A stretch of DNA of 64,000 nucleotides from Fragum whitleyi. Taxonomy: Eukaryota > Mollusca > Bivalvia > Cardiida > Cardiidae. The number at the start of each line of letters is the position of its first letter. Position 1 is the stretch's first letter. Position numbers and translations under genes: made by a program. A model generated the notes under the pieces. That model saw nothing but the letters and a program-made list of their open reading frames with translations, searched no databases and was not told the DNA's origin. This document shows, piece after piece, positions 1 to 10,687 of this stretch. The stretch is taken from positions 10,931,686 to 10,995,685 of the forward strand of contig OX411552.1 of NCBI GenBank assembly GCA_948146395.1, written 5' to 3'.

Positions 1-127
1 AAATCCACTGGTAACTTTTATTGCACATTGAGAAAAAGTCTAGAGATATCTAACTGGTGTTTTGAATTTACGTCAGAAATAAAAAATAAACAAACAAAAT
101 TGAAGTGCCAGTCGCCACGATAAACTC

Positions 128-300
128 ATATGAGCCTTTGCTCGACATTTCTAACAATTTTATATGTGCATGATGGATATACATAAATACGATTTGCGCA
201 GGCTGTCCAGTGTGAAAACTTTTTGCAAAAATCACAATTTCTCTATCAAGAATGATCATTCTACGTTTCTGTGTAATTACTTTCGAAATCCACCTTCTGC
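128..300. repeat. Relic of dispersed hairpin repeat
   Basis: Contains GACATTTCTAACAATTTTAT and GCGCAGGCTGTCCAG. These resemble the better-preserved repeat at 43196-43345, which has a CAGGCTGACCAGAGTCTT hairpin followed by GAAATTGTTGGAAATGTCAC. The order and orientation fit a decayed copy. It is non-coding as far as can be seen. Confidence 0.4.
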
Positions 301-414
301 TAAGCATATACTAGATACAATCCATTTTCCAAATATATTTTTACAGGAAAGGGCGTAACTCTTATTACGCAATTTACGCAAGTGCGTAAACGAAATAATC
401 ACTTGTTGAAAAAT

Positions 415-494
415 AGCGTTGATGAATGATCATTACATCGAAACTACAGCTTATTCAAGCTGTAGTTACGATGTTTTGATTATTCACCAACGCT
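415..494. repeat. 80-bp inverted repeat (hairpin family F)
   Basis: Two arms of about 38 bp run from AGCGTTGATGAATGATCATT to the matching AACGCT-terminated complement, with few mismatches. The apex is CTACAGCTTATTCAAGCTGTAG. Two other hairpins (20598-20664 and 22090-22160) share the CAGCTT/AAGCTG apex and the TACGATG-like shoulder, so this looks like a dispersed palindromic element. Confidence 0.65.
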
Positions 495-539
495 CAAATC
501 ATAACGAAAGGGGGCAGACGGAGGGCATTCATCTTTTGT

Positions 540-665
540 CACAGTCCACAAACCTCTTTTATCCTTTGGTGGTCGCCTTCTAAAAGCGAAAAAATTTAAA
601 AGTCCCAGATAGGCCTATGTACAGGGTTCCCAAATGGTCCCTTTCTCGTGGCGGGCTTCAATTGT
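540..665. repeat. Relic of the 6834-7085 TIR element (right end)
   Basis: The sequence AGGGTTCCCAAATGGTCCCTTT followed by CTCGTGGCGGGCTTCA parallels the right end of the element at 6834-7085 (GTTCCCGGAAGGTCCCTTTT then GTGTGACGGGTCACA). Only the end is recognisable. A similar TGGTCCCTTTTCGC fragment lies near 2145. Confidence 0.35.
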
Positions 666-3094
666 TAAAAAAAAAAAAAAACAGTATGTGACAGTTACTG
701 TCTATTACTCATCTTAGTAAATTCGAGTCAATTTGTTGCTCGTAAATTGATGGAAATATTCTCACAATGGCTCAAATGTTTTGCATTTAGGTTACAGGGA
801 ACTAATACATTCTCCCGCCATCTGTCACATTTTGTCTAGGGAATTAACGGTGAAGTAAACAAAGATAAGGGCGGCCTCTGATTGGTCCATAATATATTCT
901 GATCAAATATGATAATTTATTTTTTGGAGATTAACAATATTTCTACAAGTTAGATGCAAAATGGGTGAGAGGTGAGAATCTATTTCGGGTCTTAAGAGGC
1001 ATTTTCTAGACATTAGGGTATTTTCCGGAACCAACAGTGAAATTTGGTGAGTGGGAAGGGTTATCTTAAAGATGACGTCATTACTCATTGATAAAAGGGC
1101 TCATGCTATATTTGAAATGATCTATTTGGATGCGCGATAGATTTTTCTTTAATTTGATATAAGGCTTGACTTCCGATGAAATTTTGGGGATGAGCTATTC
1201 AGACTTTTGTTATAATGGTCGACAACGGGAAATGTATTGGTTCCCTCTAACCTAAATTAACCGTCCACTTGACAAGCTACAATGTAGTACCAAATTCAAG
1301 TCTTAAGAACAATTTCTAAGAAATCTGGGCGAAAAATAAACCCTTATCTTTATAAAAATGGGATAATACTTTTTATTACTATGTCCTTCATTTGTAACTA
1401 ATTACTGCGTTTTTATGTCCAAACTTTCGTTTCAATATCAGATTCGCACACAGAAATATGTTGAAGACTTCTGCGTATGGTTTAAGGTACTTGGTCGAGT
1501 AGTTTTTGATATACGAGCCGATAACCCTTTGCCCGGCTCAATCGAAAAAAGTGCTTTAGTGCACCAAAAAGAAGCCAAACAACGCAAAAAAATATGATCT
1601 AACCCGCATTTTCTAACCAGATTTATCTCGTTTGTTACACAATTTACAATAAACAATAAAAAAGTTGCTTTTAAAAACAACTGATAACGATTTTAGGCAT
1701 AAATAGACCCTTTTCCTTTCAATAATTAGGTGCGATTTTCTAATTTATCTTAACCGAAATGGCACATTTAGATAAAAAATGATATATTTTCAATAGCATT
1801 TTAGGCGCACAAATATGCCTAACAGTTCTGTTAGTATTATAAAACCAAATTTAGCATAATGTTTTTGGCAGAAACTGGAAAAAAGCCCATCGCGCCGGAC
1901 CTCCCCCCCTCCCCAGAATGCCCCACTTATGTATACTGTACTCTCAAAACAATGCGCTTGCTTTAAAATGGATTCTTTGGGGCACGTTGCAGCCTAACTT
2001 CTTTGAAAATGATATTTCCTTTCTAATTTAGTCAAAGTAAGTAAAGAAAGAAAGAAATACACATGAAAATTATTTTGCAAAACGTTGCAAAATTACGACC
2101 TTACAGTGTGTTTTGGATCTAAGAATAATACAAAAAGGTGTCAGATGGTCCCTTTTCGCTTAACATCTCCTTCAAATAGGACGTACAACGACTTGTTATA
2201 TGAAACGAAGTTTGTTTGAAGTGTCTTAGCGCGAGGAAATGTGGGTAACGATATAAAAAGTCGAAATTATAGTATATTTCTATATATATCGCATTTAAAT
2301 TATAGGCACTACGAAATACTTTAAATACAGGTGTTGCGGTTTTTTGACAGTAACTTCTCCATCGTAAATTTGATACAAGATAAAAATCTGACGTTTTGTT
2401 CTTTGCTTAAACGATAGCTATAGAAACAATGTTGATCGTATCATTCCATTAAATAGCGTAAAAGATAACCGTTTAATGGGCTAATTGTGCATGTAAAGGA
2501 ACCCCAAAAGATTCATTCAGCAATGGGAACCAGCTGGGCGTGACGTAAGTGTCACGTGCCTGATAACTGTGTCATACCGGAAGTGCTGCATGTGACACCT
2601 GATCGAGAAAGAAACACAGATTTCAAGCGTATCAAGTGACAGAAAATACTAATCTCGCCAATCAATGCACATGTAAAGGGAAAAATATTTAAAATCATCT
2701 GCTTTCAGAAATTTGAAATATAAAATTTGAGTTGTTGTTCATCGTTTTCTTTTTTTTTTTGTTGTTGTTGTTGTTGTTTTGTTTTGTTTTTTTACTTCAA
2801 ATTTTTGACTTGGTGATTTACTACATGTAACAAAAATAGGCTGTTGATTTTTCGACACAATACGATTTCCAACGACTTAATAGCCAATAAGAATTAACTC
2901 AATTTTGTGACCTTTTTCCTGATCACCTTCTCAAATTACTGTCTAGGTAATTATTCAAAAAGACATGATTTTAAAAGAGCCTTTTTTCTATTTTACAGAC
3001 TTAATTTGGGTCACCATCTTATTGTCAACAAATACTCTGGAACTTTCCTCGATTTGATCAAGATGCAGGCAAAAATACATGTACGCGTACAGTT

Positions 3095-3350
3095 AGTTGC
3101 AACGTGAACGTCGACCGAATCCATTCTAAATCGCTCCATTTATCCATTCAAAATACTGAAACCATTTATAAACGCTCCATTCAGCCCCAGATCACTTTGA
3201 ATTGGTTAGAAACGATTTTGTTTCACATAAATTAATCAAAACTTTCGAAGACTTAATTGGATGGTTGGTTTAAAAGCGTCTGATTTTTTTCCGCGAATAG
3301 ATACGAACAGAAAAAAACACATACAGTATATTTTATTAAGGGGGGGGGGG
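3095..3350 (-). mobile_element. MITE-A, decayed partial copy
   Basis: The block CCATTCTAAATCGCTCCATT, then repeated ATTC and CACTC words, AAAAGCGTCTGAT and TTTTATTAAGGGG matches the outer half of MITE-A in reverse orientation. The TIR is badly degraded and the central palindrome has collapsed into a G run near 3340-3350. Confidence 0.6.
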
Positions 3351-3403
3351 AAGAAAAACCTTACTCAACATGAAATGAGCCAGTGCGTGACATTTACAAC
3401 AAA

Positions 3404-3470
3404 AGTGCCTAAAGCAAAGATTCTGGCATGCCTGTGCAGCCTCACAGTCTGGCCAGAATCTTCACTATAC
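3404..3470. repeat. Dispersed hairpin repeat (CTGGCCAGAATCTT type)
   Basis: CAAAGATTCTGGCATGCCTG and its near complement CAGTCTGGCCAGAATCTT form a hairpin over a short loop. Part of the motif recurs near 4712. It is the same family as 30068-30190 and 43196-43345. Short palindromes of this type are, to my knowledge, abundant in some heterodont bivalves. Confidence 0.5.
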
Positions 3471-3623
3471 GCGTATAGATAGATAAGGTCTTAATCCATC
3501 AACATGTGGTCAGCATATATTACTATTGCATTGTGTCGTTGTCAACGCTTCTTAACGTTTGTATCTCGCGCAGGTCTGAAATTGTTGGAAATATCACGCA
3601 CAGGATCAAATGTCTTTTAAATC

Positions 3624-3761
3624 CCCACCAAAACGATGGGAATATAAGCGTTGATCACTTTCAATTCCTGATCAAATTGGCTGCACGTTATCCCTACCAA
3701 ATCCATGTGAATATAAGCGTTGACCACTTTCAATTCCTGGTCAAATTGGCTGCACGTTATC
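3624..3761. repeat. 69-bp tandem duplication, two units
   Basis: Units 3624-3692 and 3693-3761 both contain AATATAAGCGTTGA, CACTTTCAATTCCTG and CAAATTGGCTGCACGTTATC. The inner 53 bp differ at only a few positions, while the unit edges are more diverged. A 126-codon frame crosses it but has no recognisable domain, so I treat it as non-coding. Confidence 0.85.
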
Positions 3762-3884
3762 ATGGCGGATCTAAAATTGGTATCGTGACCCTCTCGAGCC
3801 AACAATACACTAGAGAGTGCAAGTTATCAGCAATCTCGAGAAAATGTCAACAACAAATATCCAACAGTTTTTACTACAGTAAGT

Positions 3885-4200
3885 AATAGCGTGAAATTGA
3901 CACAATTGATCAAAATATTCCAAATCACTCGCTCTTGGCTTCTGTCGTGCATTACTTAGTAATTCAAAACACTCACACTATTCGAAAGCACTCCGAAAGC
4001 ACCCAAAACACCACGAAATTGTTCAAAACAGTTTATTTCTCAATCAAACCGATCAAATATTTCCAAAATGTTGTTTGCTGGTGTTTATTTCAAAAGTTTC
4101 GGATTCGTCCGTATATACCCAAAACAGGCAATTACGTAGTTTATGTAAAGGCAGGTAATAAAATCGCATGTCGCGGTGTAAGACGCAAATTTTGAGCGGC
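3885..4200 (-). mobile_element. MITE-A, decayed copy
   Basis: Begins near AGTAATAGCGTGAAATTGAC, a TIR remnant. It then shows reverse-orientation MITE-A words: ATTCAAAACACTCAC, CTCCGAAAGCACCC, TTTATTTCTCAATCAAA. The central palindrome and far TIR are not recognisable. It abuts the next MITE-A copy. Confidence 0.5.
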
Positions 4201-4229
4201 GAATACAACTACAAAAGCATGAGAGTAAG

Positions 4230-4670
4230 GTTAAGAACATCTTGAAATTGACAAGAAAAATCATTTTGGGTTGACTTTGGAATGAAATTAAATGAGTGAG
4301 TGGGGCGCTCTTTTATTGAAATTCAGGGGAGGTAATCCAATATCGCTAATTTTGTTCAAGATGAACACAATTTGCGATATTTATTACCTCCCTTTAATCA
4401 AATATGCATTCAGGTTCTATGAATAGCTTTCTGTATCTTCACAAACTCATCATACGCTTACAAAATTTTCAATTACGTCAGTGAAATCGCGGATTCGATC
4501 TACCGAGTACTATTTTGAATGTAGATGTCATTTTTAATGAATTTGTGGCGTTTTTGAATGGTTGGTGAGAGTGTTTGGAGTGAATGTTTGGAATGAATGA
4601 TTGGAGCGCTGATCAAATGAATTTGAATGGTTTTGATCGAAATGATAGTCAATTTCATGATGTAATGAAC
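4230..4670 (+). mobile_element. MITE-A copy
   Basis: Full-length, moderately diverged. The left TIR reads AGGTTAAGAACATCTTGAAA and the right end GTCAATTTCATGATGTAATG. The central palindrome runs from GGGAGGTAATCCAATATCGC to GCGATATTTATTACCTCCC. The right half carries the ordered GAATGA/GAGCG words. It is non-autonomous, with no transposase frame. It lies 98 bp from an inverted copy at 4769. Confidence 0.85.
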
Positions 4671-4768
4671 CATATTCGCTAAATTCTTATTAACTCATTT
4701 ATATATGAGAGCAAAGCAAAGATTCTGGTGAGGCTGTAAATTTGCTTGAAATCTCACACACAAGTTTA

Positions 4769-5201
4769 CAGTCAATTACATCGTGAAATTGACATTTAAC
4801 TCAATCAAAACCATTCTAAATCGCTCACTCAGCGCTCCATTCATTCCAGACACTCACTCAAACCATTCACAAACGCTCCAAACTCACTGAAAAACATATA
4901 ACAACAACTTCGTTCAAAATGAAAATAGTTTGGGAAAAAAGGGATTTCACTTATTTAATTAAAATTTGAAAGCGTCTGATAGGTTCTTGAAGAAAAAGGG
5001 GGCTATCTATAGAACTTGTATGCATATTTCATTAAAGGGAGGTAATCATAATTGCTAATTTTGTTCATCCTGAACAAAATTTGCAATACTGGATTACCTC
5101 CCATTAAATTCACTCAAAAGTCAATCAACACACTCATTCAATTTCATTCATAAATAATTCGAAAATCATTCACCTTGTCAATTTCACGATGTTGTTAACT
5201 G
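4769..5201 (-). mobile_element. MITE-A copy with TA flanks
   Basis: A well-preserved 433-bp copy bounded by TA on each side, the expected duplication for a Tc1/mariner-type target. The TIRs are CAGTCAATTACATCGTGAAA and TTTCACGATGTTGTTAACTG. Both arms of the central palindrome carry the altered pair TTGC/GCAA instead of the usual TCGC/GCGA (see findings). Oriented opposite to its neighbour. Confidence 0.9.
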
Positions 5202-6599
5202 TAATCACAGAGATACGAGAACAACCCGTAATAACGACGAGTGTGAATGGAAATACGTTTATGTTGTCACGGAATATTTTATTCAAAGATTTAAAAAATC
5301 TTGATACATGTATATGTAAAAAAAAAACAAATATCGAAACGAAAAAAGCAAAAAAAAAATAGATAAATAAATAAATCCGTAAAATTTAATTTAGCATCTA
5401 ACAAATAAACTCATCACCAAACAAATGATAGATAACAGTTATGTTTTCATAAAATGAATATCTCAACACGAAACACGACCCACCTGACAAAAAAATTGTC
5501 ATGGTGTTAAAAATCATCAATAAATAAAATGAGGCTTCTTTCACCTTCCCCCCTTTCTTTTTTGTGTGTGTGTGTGTGTGTGTTGGGATTATGGGCTGAA
5601 TTAAAGTTGCACATATTGTATTATTCAAACAAAAAGGGGAAATGTGTAGCTATATTAAGAATTGACAATCTTCGATTTTGAAAGCAGGGTGGTCTTCGGA
5701 AAAAATATGGCCACCAACAACTGGATTGCGCATGCGTGTCAGATTCGACCCTCACAAATTCACACCACTTTTTTCTAACTAACCGTGTAGCACGTCAAGA
5801 AAATGCATTTATCTCGTTAAATAAGACTAATCTCTTGGCATGTGTTTTTTAAAGACATTAAATTTAATCCACAGCGTATCAGGTTTAACTTAAAAGATAA
5901 TTTAATTTTGGAAACCGCCCATCATTGTTGCAAAACAACAAGGCTGTTGGGATATCTTCGCTGTTCTTTCTTTTATCTACGTCATCGAAGCACCCTGGTT
6001 ATATATGAAAGCGAGGAAAGGCAAAGAAGGTCGGACCTAATTTACTAGTAAAGTAAACTGTTACAAACATATACATTTAAATCAGAATTTTACAACTACA
6101 AAGATGTATATGTTATATGTAGATGTATATGTTTATGCAACGATCAACACATACACCTTTGGAAGACTAGACTATATTTTCTGTCAAAAGTCTAACTTTT
6201 TAAGACAACTTTGAAAATAAAAAGAACGACCAAAATATTTCTAAAATTTATGAATAAACCTGCTAATATTTTCGGAAGCTAAATATCTGTTTTTATCAAA
6301 TTTTAGGTTACATCTGCGATAACATTCTTCATGATTTTCTAAAATGGCAGCGAGTCAAAATTTGTCATGGTATTTCGTTAGGATCTATAAAAATCACTTT
6401 TCCGTAATTAATGTGCCAAAAGCGGGATCGACACCGGTCGGTTACTCAAAGTAGGAGGTATGTTAGACAGAGGTCGACTTTAACAATCAACACACACCTT
6501 TCAGAGTATGCCTTTTCTTTACAACATATGCATAGGAACAGATAAAAAGGGTTATTTCTAGTCTTAAATTTTCAGTTCTTTATAAAACCTCAAGTTGTG

Positions 6600-6650
6600 G
6601 GTACTCATTGGAATCGTCTCGACGAGACGATTCCAATGGCTACCAACAAT
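6600..6650. repeat. Palindrome G, copy 1
   Basis: CATTGGAATCGTCTCG and CGAGACGATTCCAATG form a perfect 32-bp palindrome. It is followed by GGCTACCAACAATATAGGAT. The reverse complement of that flank matches the left flank of the palindrome at 34740-34805, which shows this is a dispersed repeat and not a chance palindrome. Confidence 0.65.
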
Positions 6651-6833
6651 ATAGGATTTGTGGAAAAAATATGAAATAATTTCATTTCAAACATAAGACC
6701 TCCTCTATCTGAAGCCATGAATTACACAAATTTATTAGCCTACTGTTGAAGCAAACAGTATGAAGTAGAGAAGACCAAAAATAGTTTACATTCAAAAATC
6801 TTTAAAGAAAGTTGGTTAATATTTGTGACCCGT

Positions 6834-7085
6834 CACGCGAAAAGGGACCATCTTGGGAGTGCGTAAAGTGTCAACCCTAGTCAGACTATGCGGAATGCAC
6901 AGACTGACTAGGGTCGAAACTTATCAAAATGTGCTTCTTATTTTCATCTAGAATAATCAATTTACCTTCCAGTGGAAGAATTTTTGAAAAGCGACCTCTG
7001 GTTGACCTCTGCTAAACCCAATCGCTTTTTCAAATATTTATTTTACAGAGTTCCCGGAAGGTCCCTTTTTGTGTGACGGGTCACA
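6834..7085. mobile_element. 252-bp TIR element (GTGACCCGTCAC ends)
   Basis: The ends are inverted repeats of about 26 bp. The left begins TGTGACCCGTCACGCGAAAA and the right is the complement of TGTGACCCGTCACACAAAAA. The interior holds an inner hairpin, CCTAGTCAGACTATGC with its complement-like GCACAGACTGACTAGGG. No coding frame. Right-end relics occur near 640 and 2145. The superfamily is unassigned because no clear target duplication is visible. Confidence 0.75.
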
Positions 7086-8189
7086 TTTGTTAAATAATAC
7101 AACCATCAACTTGCAATGGCTTTACAAATTGATAGACAGTTTGAAAAGTAACTGAAGCACGTTTACAAACCTGATAAATTATATAATTTGAGTATTCTTC
7201 AGTTTTGGTAGATGCTCATTCGAGGCATTGTGCAAGATGCAAAGCAAGACGCATTCTTGGTAAAAATTGAACTGCGTAATATAACAAGAAAAAATAAAAT
7301 CAATGACGCTTCCCAAACACATAATAACCAGTACCTTCACTCAATGAAAGGTAATGACTTAAAACGATTTTTGTAAAAAAATTTATGTATCATTTAATTG
7401 GAATTTAAGTAATTAGAACTTTTGAATTCCATTCGTTCTGTTTAAGCAAATTATTTTCAAGAAGGTTAAGTGTTAAAAGCTTAATTTTGGCAGGTAAAAT
7501 GGTGTTTTGTTTGTTACAAACGCCTAAAGAATGTGTGCCGCACAACTTGAGAGTTGCAGGTGATGAGATTTGAAATATGGTGTTCAAGATAAACCCTCCT
7601 GATTAAACCATTATCATAGAAAAAAAAGTCACGAATGTTCTTTCCTGGGGCATGTAACAAAATATCTACATCTTCAAGATATGTACCTGTTTGAATGGAC
7701 ATAGAGACGTCGCAGTAACTTCGGGCTATTTAATGAAAATCAGTCATAATTTTGTTTAATTTAAAAAGTTAAATCGTTGTATATGCTAAAACAGAACATT
7801 ATTGTAAAAATATATATGCAATTTGAACAGCTCTTTCTTATAGACACTAAATTCTGACACCCATGGATGTGAATGAAAAATTTTATCGAGTCTATTACAA
7901 ATAAATCGCCAAAAAACGTGTAACGCGTAACATGCTTCTCTTTCAATTCATGTTTCAATACATGTTCAAAATGCCATAAAATCGCGGATACGCTCTTTTT
8001 CGTATTTTTTTACACACAAATACCTAGAATACTAGTCCTAATGCAGTGTGAACTTTGAAAGTTTCAGATAAAATTTTGCGAAAATCTTTTCATGTAAATG
8101 AAATAGCGGAAAGTGTAACGCTGCTAAAAATGAAGCAAAAATGACGACTAAAAATTTGAACGTAGAAATGATCATAAAAAATAAAGGAA

Positions 8190-8535
8190 ATTGTCACTTT
8201 TAAACACATCTAAGAAAAATGGTCAGATCTTTATTTCTTCACTTTTAATTTGGTTTATTTTCGTGTCTAAATTAAATACAATTTTTTCGCGTGAAAAAAG
8301 TCTGAAAAAATGTCAAGCTTTTCGAATTTACGTCATTTTTTCCGCACCATTTTCGCGAGGAGTTACGAAATTTCATTAAATGTCACTTTAAATTAATATC
8401 TAAAAAATAAACTGGAAAAAATGGTCAGTCCATTATTTTCAAAAACATATTACAATCTGTATTTTTTTAATTGAATGCTTAATACGAGAATGCTAAAAAA
8501 GTCTGAAAAAATGTCACGCTTTCTCATTTTAATGA
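8190..8535. repeat. Imperfect tandem pair
   Basis: Two consecutive segments of about 155-160 bp share the order TGTCACTTTAAA, then AAAAAATGGTCAG, then AAAAAAGTCTGAAAAAATGTCA, then a TTTNNAATTTACGTC-like end (about 8190-8345 and 8377-8535). The parts between the shared words are diverged, suggesting an old duplication. Confidence 0.4.
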
Positions 8536-9133
8536 CGTTTTACGTTGCTTGTTTCACGTTTGTTTTTTGTTTTTTTTTGTTGTTTTTTTTTTTCGAAATT
8601 GCTGGAAAAAAATGAAATATTGACGTGAATAATTTGAAAAATAAAACTCTTCGGTTTTGATGAGTTTTTAGTATAGCAAGACCAACAATATTAAGTCTTT
8701 TATCTTTTAATATACCTATTTAAGTTTGTCGGAAATTTAATGCTTCTGTTTATATAAAATTTGTTTTGTTTCATCATTACAGAGGTTCTTCACCCTGAAA
8801 ATATTCGATACGCCACATGAACATGATAGTTGTTCACATTTTTAATAACATTTTTAATCACATCTTTTGATGTTATTCGGAATATGGCTTAAGCTTGTGT
8901 CAAATGAAACGCGTTTGATTTATCTCAAATTCCACGCTGCAAAAATAACGTCAAATTACGTTACGCATTATAGCCATAGTTCGCTGCGACGTCTCATAAC
9001 GTAGGCGAATAATTTAAAACATGAAACACAGTTTTTTGAATTGTTATTTCAACATTACTGGTCAATGCATTTTCAACTTGACGTCAATAGAAGGAAAAAG
9101 AAAAATTGTAAGGGAAAAAGCCAGGTAAATCCA

Positions 9134-9273
9134 ATCCGCCCTGTGTTCAGAATGACAAAACGGTAAAAACTGTTTGCAAATTATACCCCGCTTTGCACGT
9201 ATTTGCACGTGCTAAGCGGGGTATAATTTTCACACAGTTCGCACTGTTTTGTCATCCTTAACGCAGGGCAGGA
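9134..9273. repeat. Palindromic repeat B, copy 1
   Basis: A 140-bp foldback with outer arms CCGCCCTGTGTTCAGAATGACAA and the complement of TTGTCATCCTTAACGCAGGG. The inner arms are TTATACCCCGCTTTGCACG and CGTGCTAAGCGGGGTATAA. Almost the whole unit is self-complementary, with no coding capacity. Four more copies lie in this window. Confidence 0.8.
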
Positions 9274-9865
9274 TAAACATGAATCGCAAAAGACGGCAAA
9301 TATGATAACGACATTTACTTGTAATCTCTTTCGACACAGTACAAAAAAATCTTAAGTCTTGAAGGATCTTGAAGGATCTCAGACCAGACAGTTGAGAATC
9401 ACTAGAGGATCCATGCTTGTTACATTAGGTTCTAACAGCTGATAACATCGTGAAATGGACAAGCTGAATTATATTGGAATGATCTTGGAATGAAATTGAA
9501 TCAGAGGAGAGCGAGAGGGGCGAGTATTGGGTGAAAATAAAGGGAGATAATCCAATTTCGCTATTTTCGTTCAAGATGAAAAATGGCAATACTTTTTGCC
9601 CCCTTTAATAAAAAATGCATGCAAGTTCTATAAATAGCTTCATTTTCTTCAAGCACCAATCAGACGCTTACAATTTCAATTATGTAAGTGAAATCACTAT
9701 TTTATTCAGCTATCTTTTATTTTGAATGTACTAGTTGATCTTATCTTTTGAAGTACTTTTGGGGCGTTTTTGAATGGTTTGAGTGAGTGTTTGGAATGAA
9801 AGAACGGAACGCCGTTTGGGCGATCTAGAATAGTTTGATTGAGAAGAATGCCAATTTCACGATGC

Positions 9866-9869
9866 GGTT
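9866..9869. repeat. Target-site duplication, left (GGTT)
   Basis: GGTT directly precedes the TGTTACG start of the left LTR. The same four bases follow the AACA end of the right LTR at 16221-16224. Four to six bases is normal for LTR-retrotransposon integration. Confidence 0.85.
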
Positions 9870-10411
9870 TGTTACGTGCCAATGTAACACGAACAAAGAA
9901 GCCAGCAACAAACTTTACAATTAACAATATTTATTGACAATAATACCAGAATTATTGACAATATGAAATTAATACAAAAACAATTTACAATACCTTGAAT
10001 GTTTAATCCTAAAGTTTTAATTTTAGATCCAATTTAATTAAGTTCCTGGTCCACAAATAATAAGTCCAATAATATCCGAATTTAAAATTAAACACGCTTT
10101 TAAACACACTTTTAAGATAACAAGAAATCCCCTTTTAGTTTAACACAGTACTACTAAATGAAACCATAAGTCTAAATCAAGTGAACCAAGAATGCTGTAG
10201 GAACCCCTTTATATAATACTATAGAACAATCTGGAATAGTATAGAACATAAGAATACTCTAGAGTCTGAATCACCTTCCAAAAGGCCTTTCTAGAAAGAT
10301 CTACATAATTCTACATACATTTACGTAACAGAATCAAGAGATAAGAAAATTCCCAGTCTAAAAATAGACACGGTAAATACCATTAGGTTTATTTATAGCT
10401 TATACATAACA
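9870..10411 (-). repeat. 3' LTR
   Basis: 542 bp, starting TGTTACGTGCC and ending ATACATAACA on the plus strand. It is identical by eye to 15679-16220. Transcription is from right to left, so this is the downstream LTR. It carries AATAAA on the minus strand at 9930-9935, a likely polyadenylation signal. Confidence 0.95.
9930..9935 (-). terminator. Candidate poly(A) signal in 3' LTR
   Basis: AATAAA on the minus strand, about 60 bp from the downstream edge of the LTR. The equivalent site in the other LTR is 15739-15744. This is the usual place for the R/U5 cleavage signal, but the R boundary cannot be fixed from sequence alone. Confidence 0.45.
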
Positions 10412-10422
10412 CTTTCCCCCTT
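10412..10422 (-). other. Polypurine tract
   Basis: On the minus strand AAGGGGGAAAG lies immediately against the 3' LTR. In LTR retrotransposons this RNase H-resistant purine run primes plus-strand DNA synthesis. Its position and composition are diagnostic here. Confidence 0.85.
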
Positions 10423-10687
10423 GAAAGAAAAAAGAAAGGTTTATGAAATAAATCTTTCTTTTTGTATTATCTTTAGCATATACAATGATAATATACTTTA
10501 CATAATTAATAATATCATGATTTGTTGAAACATTTCAGCACATCTAGCATGAAAATACAAACAATTTTCATCAAAAGAATTGAAAAAGAGATATATATAT
10601 ACAAACATATATACATATAAACAAAAAATATAGTGAAATGGTACTGTTAAATTCAATTTTATATTAAAGATAAGACAATTCAAAATT
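10423..10687 (-). other. Non-coding 3' region of retrotransposon
   Basis: 265 bp between the pol stop codon and the polypurine tract. AT-rich, with TATATATA runs near 10590-10615. A 69-codon frame (10498-10707) overlaps the pol end but shows no domain. An env-like gene would not fit in this space. Confidence 0.7.

Larger units (their letters stand above)
1..3094. other. Gene-less AT-rich stretch
   Basis: No frame longer than about 80 codons and no recognisable domain on either strand. The stretch holds a hairpin relic, a strong inverted repeat and a TIR-element relic (listed separately). It also has short simple-sequence runs: AAAG near 2040-2056 and GTT/GTTTT near 2757-2790. I see no convincing exon or promoter. 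Confidence 0.6.
5204..9133. other. Gene-less stretch with small repeats
   Basis: No supported gene. Short frames occur (5842-6048, 7761-7958, 8191-8379), but none has a domain, a splice context or a composition different from its surroundings. It contains a TG run at 5564-5582, a palindrome near 6615, a TIR element at 6834-7085 and an imperfect tandem pair near 8190-8535. Confidence 0.6.

Noticed and set aside
10423..10687. Envelope-like gene downstream of pol
   Set aside because: The interval is only 265 bp and contains no frame with a signal peptide or membrane segment that would suggest one.
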